A stretch of DNA of 52,370 bases from Phoronis australis (GCA_002633005.1 NMRA01000030.1:909164-961533), one strand, 5' to 3'; counted from the stretch's first letter, positions 1 to 12,373 are shown. Numbers and translations are program-made. Notes: generated by a model not told the origin, from the sequence alone.

Positions 1-1627
1 TAGGTGTGCCTTTGACAAATTGTTTCATTTTTCTTTTGATGGTCCCTCATATTTTGTCTCTCTGTGTTCCTCCATACCTTTTTATACTGGGATATCCTGC
101 TTGAAAGGTGTTTTGTTCGAGTGTTCCCAAAGATACAAGGGGACCGTGTTTTGTTGGTCACTAGTGGGAACTCCTCAAAAGCATTCTTCATCTAAGAGTT
201 GGTGATCCCAGAAAACGATTGCTTCTGTTTTGTTGGTGAATGTCTTGTATATATTAATACTGTCTTGGGGATAACTGGCCTATGCGATTTTGAATAGCTT
301 TTAAAAGTTTTTTTATTTTGTGAAGTCATTAGCTCGTATAATTGTTAACGTGTATTTATTTGAAATGTAACAGAATGTTAAAACCGTGCTGTTACCTGTA
401 TTTAGTATGCATGCTCTGTCCCTTATTTTTCTGTCATGTCTTTTCAGAGTAAGATACTACGGAAACTTCCCAGTTTTATTGGTACATCGAGTTTTCCTGC
501 CACAAAATCATGAGTTCTCACCTTAACGTGTACTCACTCATCCGATGTGGCTAGCGTATCCTACTGCCTGTAGAATCTTCGCCTGCAATTGCATGCTGGA
601 AATGGAATCTTCACAGCTCGGTTTTGGGGTAATACCACTGAAAAGCACAAGAACAAGGTGCTTAAAAGCTGTTTCTATAACGTTTTCTCTTTTATTAATT
701 TGGTTTTGCTTATGTTATTCTGCTGCTTTTTGGTATTGGTTTTTCAATATCAGTTTCTTATGTGTATGCAGCTGAAGTAGTCAGTCTCACACAAAGCTGA
801 GGTACTTATCACATCACAGGAATATTTTAAATGTCATGTAAAGTGAGGCCATTTTGAACAAAAAGTTATGCAAGGTCAAGCACATTGTAGTGCTGGTATT
901 CAACACTTCAATGTTGTTTATGCAGTGTTATTTACTTCAATGTAGTGAAATTAATTCTATAATTTATCAAGACGTGACTATCAAATACTCTTAGGGATAC
1001 TTATCATCTTCAAGTGGTGTTTATTTCACAATGTCTTGATAAGCCTGGAGGGATCATTTCACTAACCATGCCCACTTATTTCAACATAGGTGGGTGGCAA
1101 AACACGGTATCACTTTTGTGATGTCATTGCCTGTATGAATCACAACACTGCAAAAACCTTGCTTCAGAATACTTGGAAGGCCAAAAATGCTTAATATCCT
1201 TTTTATACTTATTTCTATTTAACATTTTAGTGAAATTGTACCTTAAAGGGAGATTGCCTTGTAAATTTTGTTTAAAAATGGCTGAGAACATAGGTGAACA
1301 ACATGTTTGTTGCCTTTTAATGGATCTTAAAGTGTGGTTATGTGCCCTCACTTCACTATCATAGTGTGATTCCTGGGCCCTGTGCAATATGTCCACCCTG
1401 ATACCCTTTCTTATAGACCTACTATTTATTTTTGTTTATTTATTTTTCTTTACTACTTTTGTTTTGTTGGACAGTTTTTGTGTTAGTCATCATTGAAATA
1501 CATTATTAATCATAGTTTAAAAAGCTGACAAGAGTTGGAAACGACTGCTGAGTTGACAGTGCTGTGTTTGTCCGGCTCAGTGGTGGAGTAGAAACAAATG
1601 TTTACAAGTTTTGGTTGTGCTTAAGAG
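1..1627. other. AT-rich non-coding sequence, no feature seen
   Basis: Open frames on both strands are short and show no recognisable protein. The T-rich plus strand could be an intron or 3'UTR of a gene to the left. Nothing in the window decides this. Confidence 0.4.
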
Positions 1628-1815
1628 TGAGGGTGGGTGTGGGTCTGTTGTCTACTCACCAGATTATGTCTGGGAATGAGGGTCAGTGAGGGTCTGTTGT
1701 CTACTCACCAGGTTATGTCTGGGAATGAGGGTGAGTGTGGGTCTGTTGTCTACACACCAGGTTGTGCCTAGGAATGAGGGTCAGTGTGGGTCTGTTGTCT
1801 ACACACCAGGTTGTG
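1628..1815. repeat. Minisatellite, 49-50 bp unit, ~4 copies
   Basis: Four head-to-tail copies with the core GGTCTGTTGTCTACWCACCA, starting at 1642, 1691, 1740 and 1789. Copies differ by a few bases. The short open frame through it has no likely function. Confidence 0.85.
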
Positions 1816-3651
1816 GTAAAAATATTGATGTTTGTGTTATTTACTGTTCACTCACTTTGAACACCTGTAGTGATGTCCTTCCCCAACTGATATGACTAAA
1901 ATATGTGAAAACAAACAGTTAACTTGACATGCCTTAGAAACCAAGGAATACATTAGGGCCTGTAAAGGGCAGGTCACATGCATGTCATGTACTGCGCTTT
2001 CTGAGTTTGGTTCTGTTGTGACAGAGTTTGCTAATTTTAGCTAGCTTAATCATGCTTTCATCAGCATATATTCAAGGAAAATTGCAGTTAAGATAAGTGT
2101 TATTGAATATGTTGATAGTAAGCTAGACACCCCCTTAAATTAGTCCAAATGGATCAGAAGCGTGTTGTGAAGTGCTGTTTGCTGTTGATGAGATATAAAC
2201 CATGCTTGTGAAAGCGAAGGTGATACTTGGCATTTCAAAAAAAAATTTAAATCTGAACAAATATAGAGGTAAAGTATAGTATCTGCAAGTAACATATTGA
2301 AGTTGTAAAACTAAAGTACTGCCTGGTATACGAGTTATTTTATCAGAGTTTTTGTGCCTTGCATCTGCTCCAGGAAGAATGTCAAGACCACCGTAGGTAG
2401 TTGTAGAGATATTGCAATCTCAAGACTTGGCTATCTTTTTGAAACAGTAGTAAATTTTAATTAGATAATGTTTTGGTTACCAAGAGTGTTTTTCAGTTAT
2501 GATTTTTCTATAATAGTTGACAATCAGGTTGTTACTCATGTTGATAAGTAGGCTACTATGTGTGTGTATCTAATTATATAACACTTAGATACCTTGCATC
2601 TTAAAGCTGGTGTTTCAATTTTGTCCAAGGACAAAGTTTTTACATCAAATATTTCACTCTTCAAGAATTTTCACCAGCATAATTTCAATTTTTTGCATTT
2701 AGAATTTTCACCCTTGCACTTGACTGTTAGGCGCACAATTTTGTTATCAATCGGTGTTAGTAAAACTCCCGAAATTTCTTATTTTTGTAACAGTCCTGTT
2801 GAAGAAAAATGCAGATTGCTTTAGTTGCTATGATTGGTTTCCTATATATAAAGTCTTAATTTTGGAGATTCTTGAAGAGAACAATGTCTTTGTTATTTTC
2901 TGCTTTGTTTTGGAAATGTTCTCTTATCTTACTTTTTCCTTTTGAGAGAAAATTGTGAGTTTAACTTGTACCACATTTCTTCTAGATGTTTGAAACTAAT
3001 AACAAGAGATTGGTTTAATTTTCAACTATGTTTCCACCATAGGTTTTAAACCTACTTACATGTATCTGAAATGAGCAGTATGACGTTAAACGTATAGTTA
3101 AGACTATAGACGTGTAGATATGTATTTATTAACATCTTTGTACAGTTAACTTTATTGAAATTAAAAGTTATAAGTCATATGGTTATTTTTTCCTGAACAC
3201 ATTTTGGTCTCCACAGGACAGTGTTTACTGGTAAAATGACATTGTTTATTTGATATTTCAAATGTAATACCTTTCACTCTAAAACGACAAGTATCGAAGA
3301 TTCGAACACAACTAGAAAAATTCGCACAGTACAGTATCCAATGGAAAGTTACAGAATCCGCACAGAATGATAAATTAGATAGTAAGAGCACCATATGCGG
3401 GAACTATTCATACAGGGGAGTAGCTACAATTTCGAATTGCTCAATGCAGTCACCAAACATATTCATGACAGTACCACAGTGCGGTTGAAAATAAACATCA
3501 TCTACCCGAATAGGTATATTGAAAGTTAGTATTGGCAAGCTTGAAGACCACTGTTAGAGACTTAAAGTATCCTACAGTGTCGTAATATTGACAAAATTAT
3601 CGATCCCAAAAATGGTTATTAGGAAAGCGTTATTTATTGAAATCTGGAATT
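1816..3651. other. Non-coding, no feature seen
   Basis: AT-rich sequence with frequent stops in all frames. No exon, repeat or RNA gene could be supported. Confidence 0.4.
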
Positions 3652-3665
3652 TCGCATGAGACACC

Positions 3666-4065
3666 TTGCTGTGGTTGGTGTGGACGCGGATCGAGGGCAG
3701 GACCTGGTAGGCCGGTGGTGGTAGAGGTGGTGTGCTTGATCTTCTGGAGACGAGACGCTGGCTGGATGGCAACAGCGTTATTGACAGCGTAGAGGTGAAG
3801 CTGGCTTGATGGCAACAGCTTAGAGTTCGATTCACATGAAGCCGGCTTGTTGGCAACAGCTGTCATGCTACTGATTGCTTGTCTTTATACTGCCCCGTCG
3901 GGACAGTTTTTTTCCGTTGTCTTTATACTGCCCCGACGCCCCTTCGGAACAGTTACCAGTGGCACAGGGCCCGAACCCTTAGTGCTCCGGTAGCAGGTGA
4001 CATCCTCCGATCTCGCGAAGCTGTCTGAGGGCTTCGCCATCATCTACTCTCTCTCTCTCTCTCTC
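3666..4065. mobile_element. Retroposon-like insertion with 14-bp target duplication
   Basis: A 400-bp GC-richer block bounded by perfect direct repeats TCGCATGAGACACC at 3652-3665 and 4066-4079. One end abuts a (CT)n run (about 4046-4066), a common tail of SINEs and LINEs. Inside are three copies of GCTGGCTTGATGGCAACAGC (diverged) and two copies of GTCTTTATACTGCCCCG. On the minus strand this second motif reads CAGTATAAAGAC, with a TATA-like centre, and GGGTTCGGGCC further upstream resembles a pol III B box. A target duplication of this length indicates target-primed retroposition rather than a cut-and-paste transposon. The family is not recognised. Overlapping minus-strand frames (3572-3866) are Pro/Ser-rich and probably not genes. 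Confidence 0.65.
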
Positions 4066-4079
4066 TCGCATGAGACACC

Positions 4080-5514
4080 AAGTAGATCTTGAAATGTGAT
4101 TTTTTGATGATACGGTCAAGTTTTACCTAAAAAATTTTCAGGCGCCAGGGTTAAAGTGTGACAACCGGCATACGTACGCGTGGGGCGGGGACAGAAAAGA
4201 AAGACTGCTTAATGCGTATAAAAGAGAAAATTCAAGAGAACATTTAACAACTCTGTATCAGTGCAAGGTTTACCGTTTGAGAATCCTATTGTTGGGGCCC
4301 AGTCCGCTTTCGCAACACAGGTCGTCTATACGCACTTGAAAACGTGCACGTAATGCTTCATGAATATATTTCAAAAAATCGAAACAATGTGTAAAGCGAA
4401 GCTTTTGTGGAGCGTATTAATTTACTGGATTTTTCAGTTCAATCGGTCAATTTATCTACTGCAAAATCACATTTTTCCAGAGGCCCCTCTCTGGCAAGGG
4501 ATAACGGAGACAACTGTCGCTTTTTTCTCGAATTGTATATCACTTGAGAAAAATTGATGAACTGACAGATATCATCAATTGTTCTACATTTCTTGACTTT
4601 TCAAGATATAGATATTTTCATACTGAGGGGCCCCACCCTTGAAGGAGGCCATTAATGACATTCAAGTGACCACCTTTTTATGTTTTTATTGACAAATTCT
4701 TAAGGGTCCACTCAGGAACAGAGGGCCTAAAGTTGGACTTGATTAGGCCTACGTCTAGTTTCCTGTTTTTTGTGAAATCGTGTAACCGACTTTCATGTTG
4801 ATTAAGGTCACTTCCTGCACTATTTTGTGACCACACGACGGTGGAATGAACAGTCACTCTTTTCCAAGCTTAATAATGTTTAGCCTTTCATAATTGAGGT
4901 GTCCCATTTCAGACAGGACCCTCTCTCGGTGGAGCAGTTCGGGGAAGTGTCTCTTTATTCCTCTATAAATGTAAATCCGACACTGCCAAATATTCACGAG
5001 AGAAGTTCAGATTTCAAATTCATCAAAAAACAAAACATTCGTGCACAGCACAGGAGTATCAAGACATTAAAACCAAACAACCAAAATGTGTGAAAAAATA
5101 CAATAGGACTTACCGCCATCGAAAGGGTGGAATTTTGAAGAGCGTGAAGACCACTATTTGTTAATTACACAAAAGGACTATTTCCGATGGTTAGTTATAC
5201 AGTAATTTTACTGCTTCCCATAGTATCACAAGAATAGTATCTCTTTTGAAGATGGTTACTATGAGTTGTTAGTAAGGAATTCTCATATGTGGAAAACACT
5301 GCTGTCGAGGCTACCATTGGGGTGACCGTGTACATGTCGAACAAGTGTACTCAAATACTCGCCAATTTCAACTCGTGAACCTTTACAGGTACCTAGGAAT
5401 TGAGCAAAAATACATCTTAAGTACTATGAAAGCTCAATCTCCATTTTCCCCCGGTTACCCGTCAAAAATCTGCGAGCCTACAAGCGGAAAATACTTATAA
5501 CATTCCGTTATGAT
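4080..5514. other. Non-coding, no feature seen
   Basis: No coding or RNA feature could be supported. Open frames are short and lack recognisable motifs. Confidence 0.4.
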
Positions 5515-6172
5515 CAACAAATTCGTTGGTTTCTGATTTACATGTTGATGTATCTACTAAAACCAACAGGTTAATAGATGATTTTTGGCAATTACAAGCT
5601 AATCTTTTAAGAAATGATTACAATTCAGTTGAAGCCTGAATATGGAACAAACTCTATAATCCGAGCCCCAAATAGTAAAGTGCACCCTCCAAGACATTGA
5701 TGAAATTTGGACACTTCCCAAAAATTTACTCACAATTCAATTGACAATAAATGCATTGCTTTTTGGCATCGGTACAAGATTTGTTGTTTAAAGTCACTAA
5801 CAGGTGATCAAAAAGGAAAAAAATCAATGTAAACGCATTGCTCATGGATTTGATTGTTGGTTTCTGATTTACGTGTTCATGAATCTATGAAAATAGACTG
5901 ATTGAGAGATGATTTTTTCGATAATAAGAAGCTAATTCTGTAAGTAATGACAATGCTTCAATGACCATAGTTCCAGGCCGACATTGGGAAAATTCGATCT
6001 ATCATCAGATCCCAAAAAATAAAAGTACACTAAACGATTGTTGCCTATCTGAAATAAGCCTCAAGGAAATTGATGAATTTCTGACAGCTCTACAAAATGT
6101 TGCAAAATGTTCTCACAATTCAAATGACAATAAATCGTTTATTGGCTTAGGAACTAGATTTTTAGTTTTTAG
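5515..6172. repeat. Diverged tandem duplication, ~300 bp copies
   Basis: The block 5515-5795 is repeated at about 5848-6172 with substitutions and indels. Shared landmarks are TTGGTTTCTGATTTAC, ATAGATGATTTTT/GAGAGATGATTTTTT, and CTCACAATTCAAnTGACAATAAAT near each end. The second copy carries an extra ~40-50 bases. Neither copy encodes a convincing protein. Confidence 0.7.
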
Positions 6173-7073
6173 GTTTTAACTTTACAAACCATAGATCGAA
6201 AAAGAAGTTTAAGCACTGAAACAAATAAAATCTATTTCATCGGTCATCAAATTGTAAAGGTTCTTTTTGAACTTCCGTGATGTTTTTAGTTTCCATATAG
6301 TATTGCGCAGTGAATTTTTGTTCTTCAAAACTGAATCGTTTGCTTGTATTTCCCGTGCATACTACACACACGGCATGCACGCTCCGAGCCTAAAATATAG
6401 GGGAGCTCGAATTTTTGAAGATGTGGACATTTTACTATAGAAAAAATACGGAATACGGGGCTATGAACTGTATATAAGCCGAATTCCTCCCTTTTTACTG
6501 GACTTTTGTCTCGTTTTTCTCGGACTTTTTGTTTCTTTGAGGCGAACCTTTTTGCTCACTTTTCCAAATGGGGAGGGGGGCTCGTTAGAGCTCTCCGAGC
6601 CCCCATTAGGTGCGCGTATGCAAGGAACACGTCAGGCCTGGCACATCCACGTTAAAAATAAGGTGTAGCCATGCCAGGCACCTCGGCACCTCGCCTTCCG
6701 GTCATAGTAAAATGAAGTTTTCCCCGAAACTGGATCTAATAAACCAAACCTTGACCTTCAACCCAGAGCAGAAAGGTACGAATCACTGTTGGAACCCAGC
6801 TATAGATACTTCAGCCACATACCAGCTACCCGTCAGTGCGCTGGCCGTAGACCCATTCTCTTGGCTTACTTTCCGTAAACTGTGGGTTCACGGTAGTCCT
6901 GATGGCTGCATCCCCGGTATTACCCCCCCCTCCCATGGCGGAAGTGGGGGACTCGGTACAAATATGGTGACATCCAGAGATTGGGGGGGGGATAGCAAGG
7001 GGGTAAGTTGGGGAAGTCAAATTGGTTTGTGCCCCTCCACTGGCAATAATTTTTCCTTCCTACGGGCGTGATC
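6173..7073. other. No recognised gene; GC-richer stretch at 6.6-7.07 kb
   Basis: A 153-codon plus-strand open frame (6610-7071) spans a GC-rich stretch with C and G homopolymers. It has no domain, splice context or family resemblance, so it is not called a gene. The rest is AT-rich and featureless. Confidence 0.35.
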
Positions 7074-8440
7074 AATGAGGTGACGCTATCCTCCCGTTTC
7101 CGGATGGGTTCGAGGCATTTTGCGCCATCCAGTGGTCATTTTTCTATTTTCGAGTCCGGTTTTTTGGCGTCCGCCTTCTATCCGATGTCAACCAAACCAC
7201 TCTAAGGATGATTATGAAAATTGGCATATACGTTTTTACTATGAAGAGGACGGTTGACGATGATACGATTCCGACGACTTCGACTACTGTAGCGCCTCCT
7301 AGTAGCAGATTTGTTATTAAATGTAGCAAGTGTATTTATCATGATATAAAGTTGACAACGGACGACAACGACTTTCGGACAGATCGGACTTACGGTGTGC
7401 CCCCTAGTGGCAATTTTAGATTTTTTACGTTTACCTCTGTATCTTCAAAGGTCCTCTCCGGATTTCCATAAAATTCGGCACATAGGCATCTATTAATGAG
7501 GTGACGCTAACCTCCCGTTTTCGGGTCGATTTGAGGTATTTTGCGCCGCCTAGTGGCCATCTTTATTATTTTCAAATATCTTTTTGGCGTCCGTCCCTCC
7601 GTCAACCAAACCACTCTAAGAATGATTGTGAAAATTGTCATGTATGTTCTTACTATGAAGAAGACGATTGGCAATGATTTTCCGACGACTTCGACTATTG
7701 CGGCGCCTCCTAGTGGCAGTTTTTTGCACCCATACCTGTTTCTTCTGAGCCCTCTGCAGCATCTTTATTAAATTTAGTACGTGTATTTATATGAAGTTAA
7801 CAACGAAAGACTACGACTTTCAAGTGGATCCAACGAACACTGTGCTCCCTAATGGCAACTTCCTTTTTTCTGTTTTTCTATTTCTCTCTAAGTCCTCTAC
7901 GAATTTTCATGAAATTTTATAAACTGCTTTCTTTTAAAGAAACGGTGATATTTTACGGTTTTCAGACGGATTCGACACATTTTGCGCCATTTAGTGGCCA
8001 TTTTTTACTGTTTTCTTGTCTGTTTTTGGCGTCCACCATCTGTCAACCAAACCACTCTTAGAATGATTGTGAAAATTGGCTTATATGTTCTTGGGGTGAA
8101 GAGGATGGTTGACGATGTTTCCTTCTTCAATTTCTGGGGCGCCTCCTAGTGTCAGTTTTGATTTTTGCCCCCTTAGCTGTATCTCATAAGCCCTATGAAG
8201 GATCTTTATTAAATTTAGCAAGTGTATTCATATGACGTTGACAAGGGAAGACATCAACTTTCAGACGGATCCGAAGAACGCTTTGCCCCCTAGTGGCATT
8301 TCATTTTTTAATTTTGCTCTGTTTCTCAAATGTTCCTTGACGGATTTTCATAAAATGTGGTGTATAGCTTTCTGTTAAAAACGCTGACTTTTTTGTTAGA
8401 TTCGAAGTATTTTGCACTATATTGTGGCCATTTTATGATA
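7074..8440. repeat. Composite higher-order tandem repeat (~430 bp) carrying CTCF-like motifs
   Basis: Three full units and the start of a fourth, in direct orientation. Each unit has sub-units A, B and C, every one ending in a motif of the form GCGCCnCCTAGTGGCnATTT. A motifs are at 7122, 7543, 7984 and 8412 (last decayed). B motifs are at 7292, 7703 and 8139. C motifs are at 7397, 7842 and 8283. Spacing between equivalents is 411-445 bp. Other shared landmarks are TCAACCAAACCACTCT before each B segment (about 7189, 7612, 8042) and TTTATTAAATnTAGCAAGTGT before each C. Sub-units look related to one another, suggesting an ancestral ~140-bp monomer. Reading frames are not conserved between copies, so it is not coding. 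Confidence 0.85.
7397..7417. promoter_or_regulatory. Representative CTCF-like motif (GTGCCCCCTAGTGGC)
   Basis: This is the best-preserved of ten motifs in the repeat. Its reverse complement GCCACTAGGGGGCAC matches the core CCASYAGRKGGCR at every position. All motifs in the array point the same way. Binding is an inference. Confidence 0.4.
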
Positions 8441-10239
8441 CAAATAAACACCCCTAGAAGCACACCGTTTGCCATGCATTCGTGGGCGCATTTCAGCGCT
8501 TCGCGTTGCTCTTGTTTGGTTTTGATTTCATCTTATTTTGTATCCAGTTTCCGTTTTTGTTTCTTTTTTATCAATATTTTGACTTTATCCATGTAAAAAC
8601 GTTTATTTTAGTTACATTTTAAAACAAAAATATTTGTATTACACAAGCCTATTTATTTGGTGAACGACACATCCTTTTTTATGTTATTGGTCATTCCAAG
8701 CCCTGGTTGACAAAATTCGAGAAAATCCCTGTATCACCTACCCCCAAAGAAAGCACAGATACGGGTTTACCCTCTTCCTTTTAAGTGTGGGAAATGGAGC
8801 TCTTATAATTTGTTAAGGGGAAAACCTTACACTGTATTTTCCTTAAAAGAAATAAAACCAAAACTTGGCTAAACTCTTATTCAAGTATTTTTGAGATCCT
8901 GCAACGGTTGCACGTGCCCTTCAATTGCCGATACAGCTAAGAACTAAGAAGCCATTCTGTTAATTCCGAATTATAAGAGGGGTTGCAATGGACCTGGTTT
9001 GTAACGTTCTCTCCTTTATGACGTTTTACTTCACCAGTCCCATTTTTCTGATACACTGTAGGTCTACTCTTTCTACTTTTCGTTTTTAACAAGCATGGAC
9101 ACAGTGTTCCATGGGCAGCGTCCATGTGTTCACACGGTTACAATGGTACTAGTGCAGTGTTTCGATGACCATGCAATAAACTTCAAAGGCGGATCCAGGT
9201 GTTTACGAAAGGGGAGGTCCAAGTAAAACGATAGACTTCTCGAGAAAATTCTATACCACAAACGAGTGATAACCTAGTAATGAAATTTAGTATCGTGATC
9301 AATCTTTGCGCTCAGCGATGTATAGAAATAAAAATTGAAATTGTCTATTATTTTATTTCCGTTACCTACGAATAAGAACATTAAACCTATCAGCCACTCA
9401 AGAAAAGGCTTCAGAGTTTATTGAGGTTGGACATTGCCAAAGTTGCGAAAAATGGCGGATGCACGCATGGCCTGTGACTTGAGTTGGTGACGGAAATGGT
9501 ATCTTATTGTGAACATTATGAGACCGATTTTGCGAGTGTAACAGGCCCAATTCGATTTTCATTCCTAAGCCACTGCAGCTAAACAGGGCGAAAATCATCA
9601 AATTTTAACAAGTCTAGGCAAAAGTACTTCTTCGTAAGAAAGTTGCTCAATTCAATCTGTGAAGGAATCCAGAAAAAGATCACTTTTGAAATATGCACGA
9701 AATAAACACCTTCTTCTGAACATCTCAGTATTACATTTCTCTGCTACAGATGATATTTGCGCGCATGCAACGTTGTGAAGAAAGTCGTCACAATTTCATT
9801 CACCTTGGCATAAAACCTCAGGTCAAGTTATCACATTCAGAACGCGCGCAGGGTGTTCGGACAAAACCGATGGACGCGTAGAGTGGGTGATCGGACAAAA
9901 CCGGCGAAGGGGCGAGAGTTTGACGAATTTGAATCGAAAAGGAAAATAAATGGAGACTCCTCAGTTCACTGGCATCAAATCAAATGTCATACAAACACTT
10001 TCTTGAAGGATACAAATTCTAACCGAGAGAACAGTTCATTGGGTCCAAACCCACTTTGAAAGGCGTTGAAGTTTAAGTTTTTTACTTTCTCCGTCCGGTG
10101 TGCCTCGTGCGTCCGTCGTGTGCAACTGTCTCTCAAACCCTTGCATGATCTTTGTGAAATTTTTGTAACTGTGTTTCTCAGTGTGTACATGAGGACAGAT
10201 AACGACGTATTATAGACAATTGTGGTATTTTACGTTTGC
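8441..10239. other. Non-coding, no feature seen
   Basis: Short open frames only. TCGGACAAAACCG occurs twice about 35 bp apart at 9858-9903. No gene, RNA or mobile element supported. Confidence 0.4.
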
Positions 10240-10830
10240 CTTTGTGCCTACCAAAGTTTTTTACGTTTGCCTCTGTGTTTACCAACTTTGTTGATGGAAT
10301 TTCATGAAACTTGGCGATAGATTTCCATTGAAACGACGCTGTACTCTTGGCAAACTAGTGGCAATTTTTATTATTTTCCAAACATGTTTTCCACGGTGGC
10401 GTCCGCCTGTTTGTGCCGCGAACCGCTCACAGGTGTCATTATGAAATCTGGTCTTTTGTGCTTCTATTGAAAAGAGCAAAACCGAAGGAGAAGTCTGACT
10501 ATTGATGCAGTCCTAGTGTCCCAACTACTGATCATGCTTTCCTAATGTCCTTTTTTATTCTTGTCTTCCTCAATATCTACCAAGTTCCTGATTAAAGAGT
10601 ACTACTGGCGTTGATTTGCAGACGGCACCAACAACTGTTGCTCCTCCTAGTGTTTTTTTGTTTGATTTGTCTTGTAGGCCTTACGGTATGTTCCTATTGA
10701 GGAGAATACAACTGACGTTGATTGTTGGGGCGCCTAACTTGTTGCAATTTAAGTTTTCAGTTGTATATGCCTCAGTCATGTGTCTTGAAAGATCTTATTG
10801 AAATTTGGTGAATAATTTTCCATGAAGCAG
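10240..10830. repeat. Decayed relatives of the 7-8.4 kb repeat
   Basis: Single diverged monomers share the landmarks of the composite repeat. There is GGAATTTCATGAAACTTGG then AAACTAGTGGCAATTTTTAT (10297-10373, followed by TTGGCGTCCGCC-like GGTGGCGTCCGCCT), TTGTTGCTCCTCCTAGTGTTTTT (about 10635), and GGGGCGCCTAACTTGTTGC (about 10727). Order is kept but spacing and motifs are degraded, as expected of an older array. Confidence 0.6.
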
Positions 10831-11324
10831 ATGAGGACACCTGTCCTGTTTCAAAAAATCGTCTTATTTTGGGCTCACTATTTCTGTGCCTGATTTTGGC
10901 ATTCACATCGCTATCCGCTAAACCCGACGTTTGAAGCATCACAATGAAAGTTTGCAGATGTGCTCCTATTGAGGAGAACATGGCCGCCATTGATTTTTGG
11001 GTTAATTTACCGTGTCACCCCGCTAATGTCATTTCCTTTCTTCTGCCTCAGTATCTAGCAAGTTCTGTGTTGGATGTTCAAGAAGGCATGTGTGAGGAGA
11101 GCACGCCGCCAATAAAGTTGTGTTTTTAGACATATCTGACTAACGCCCGCGTTCTTTTGTGGAAATTTGGGTTTCTTCAGTTTGCCTATTCCTCAATATC
11201 TATCGAGTTCTTTGACAGACATATGAAGTGAAGTTGTGTCAACGATACTATTTGGTTGTGTTCCTAGAGAGAGCTAGATTGTTGTCGATTTTGGACGAAC
11301 CGCTGTTACCGTAGAGAAGCAAAT
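10831..11324. other. Non-coding, no feature seen
   Basis: May contain still more eroded copies of the same repeat (for example CTCCTATTGAGGAGAACA at about 10961, also present near 10690), but no boundary can be given. Confidence 0.35.
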
Positions 11325-11444
11325 TATTACTGCATCTGTGCTGGACTACGAGACAAGTGCTGATCCTCAATCTGTCGTGCCAATATTGCATCTGTGCTGG
11401 GACTACCAGACAAGTGCTAATCCCCGATCTGCCATGCCAATATT
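11325..11444. repeat. Tandem duplication, 56-bp unit, 2 copies
   Basis: GCATCTGTGCTGG begins at 11331 and 11387. Both copies continue through GACAAGTGCT and ATCTG..TGCCAATATT with few differences. Confidence 0.8.
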
Positions 11445-11664
11445 CTCGACCTGTTTCGACTAACGTGGGGAGCACGTCTGATGGATCCGACTACCGTGGA
11501 ACTATTTGAAAACAATGAGCAACCCATAAAGCTTTATAGTTTATGATGTACAGTAGGTGTGTATTAACCCCGCGTTGTAAGTGACCTAAACCAAAACCTG
11601 TTTTTTGACAGAAAGCATGGTTTAGATCCCCATCACGTGATATGAAGCAGAGAGCAAATAATCA

Positions 11665-11850
11665 AGCCCGGGAGAACATATGAGACAAGGGAATATTGAA
11701 CATAGTGATAGTGACGGGGGAACATAGGACCACGGCAACAAGTCGGCACGGGGAACATCCAGACGAGGGAACGTGGGATCCGGGAAACATCTCTCACTGG
11801 GGAACATCTGACCGATAAAACATTGTGGGTTGGGAAACATTTGGACAAAA
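11665..11850. repeat. Degenerate minisatellite with GGGGAACAT core
   Basis: About eight irregular repeats of GGGRAACAT plus 10-25 variable bases. The minus-strand frames through it give repeated MFP/DVP-type peptides that are artefacts of the repeat. Confidence 0.65.
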
Positions 11851-12373
11851 GAATATCCTTCCTCTGCTTACGGGTGGATAAGACTGCAGATCACAGGCGA
11901 TAAACTCGCGATCCGTTCAGCTGATTTAGGCCTTTTATCGAGGGAAATAAAATTGGTGCCAACTTGTTCCTTTGTCAGATGAGAATTAATTTTTGGTCAT
12001 CCAACCGTTATTGCTCCCGACCACTGCATGCTCGGCGAATAAGAAGATACACGGTGACAGGTCAGCTTGTAGAGCCTTGTCTCACCCAGTAACAAAGTGT
12101 CACTATTTGTGAGTCCTGAAGTCTCATCCGTTTTGCCGAAGGAAATTTTGAAACCAATTTCACAATGATAAATAGTCTAAAATTGGTAGAAATCGGATTT
12201 ATAGCCACGTTAAACCTGTGTTCACTAACAGAATATCAAAAATGTTTGGCAGTATCTCTGATTATACTGCCTGTCAAAGGATATAGCTTTTCTTTGTACG
12301 TTACACATCGAAACTAATCATGGTCTTTGATTTGGGTTCAAAATTGCCCAAAGCTACTTGTACTTGCAGTCTC

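Noticed and set aside
6610-7071. 153-codon open frame as a gene
   Set aside because: No recognisable domain, and it spans homopolymer-rich sequence without splice context or a homologous pattern.
7208-8061. Series of short plus-strand frames in the composite repeat (PTTST..APPS peptides)
   Set aside because: Frame is not kept from one repeat copy to the next, so selection on protein is not supported.
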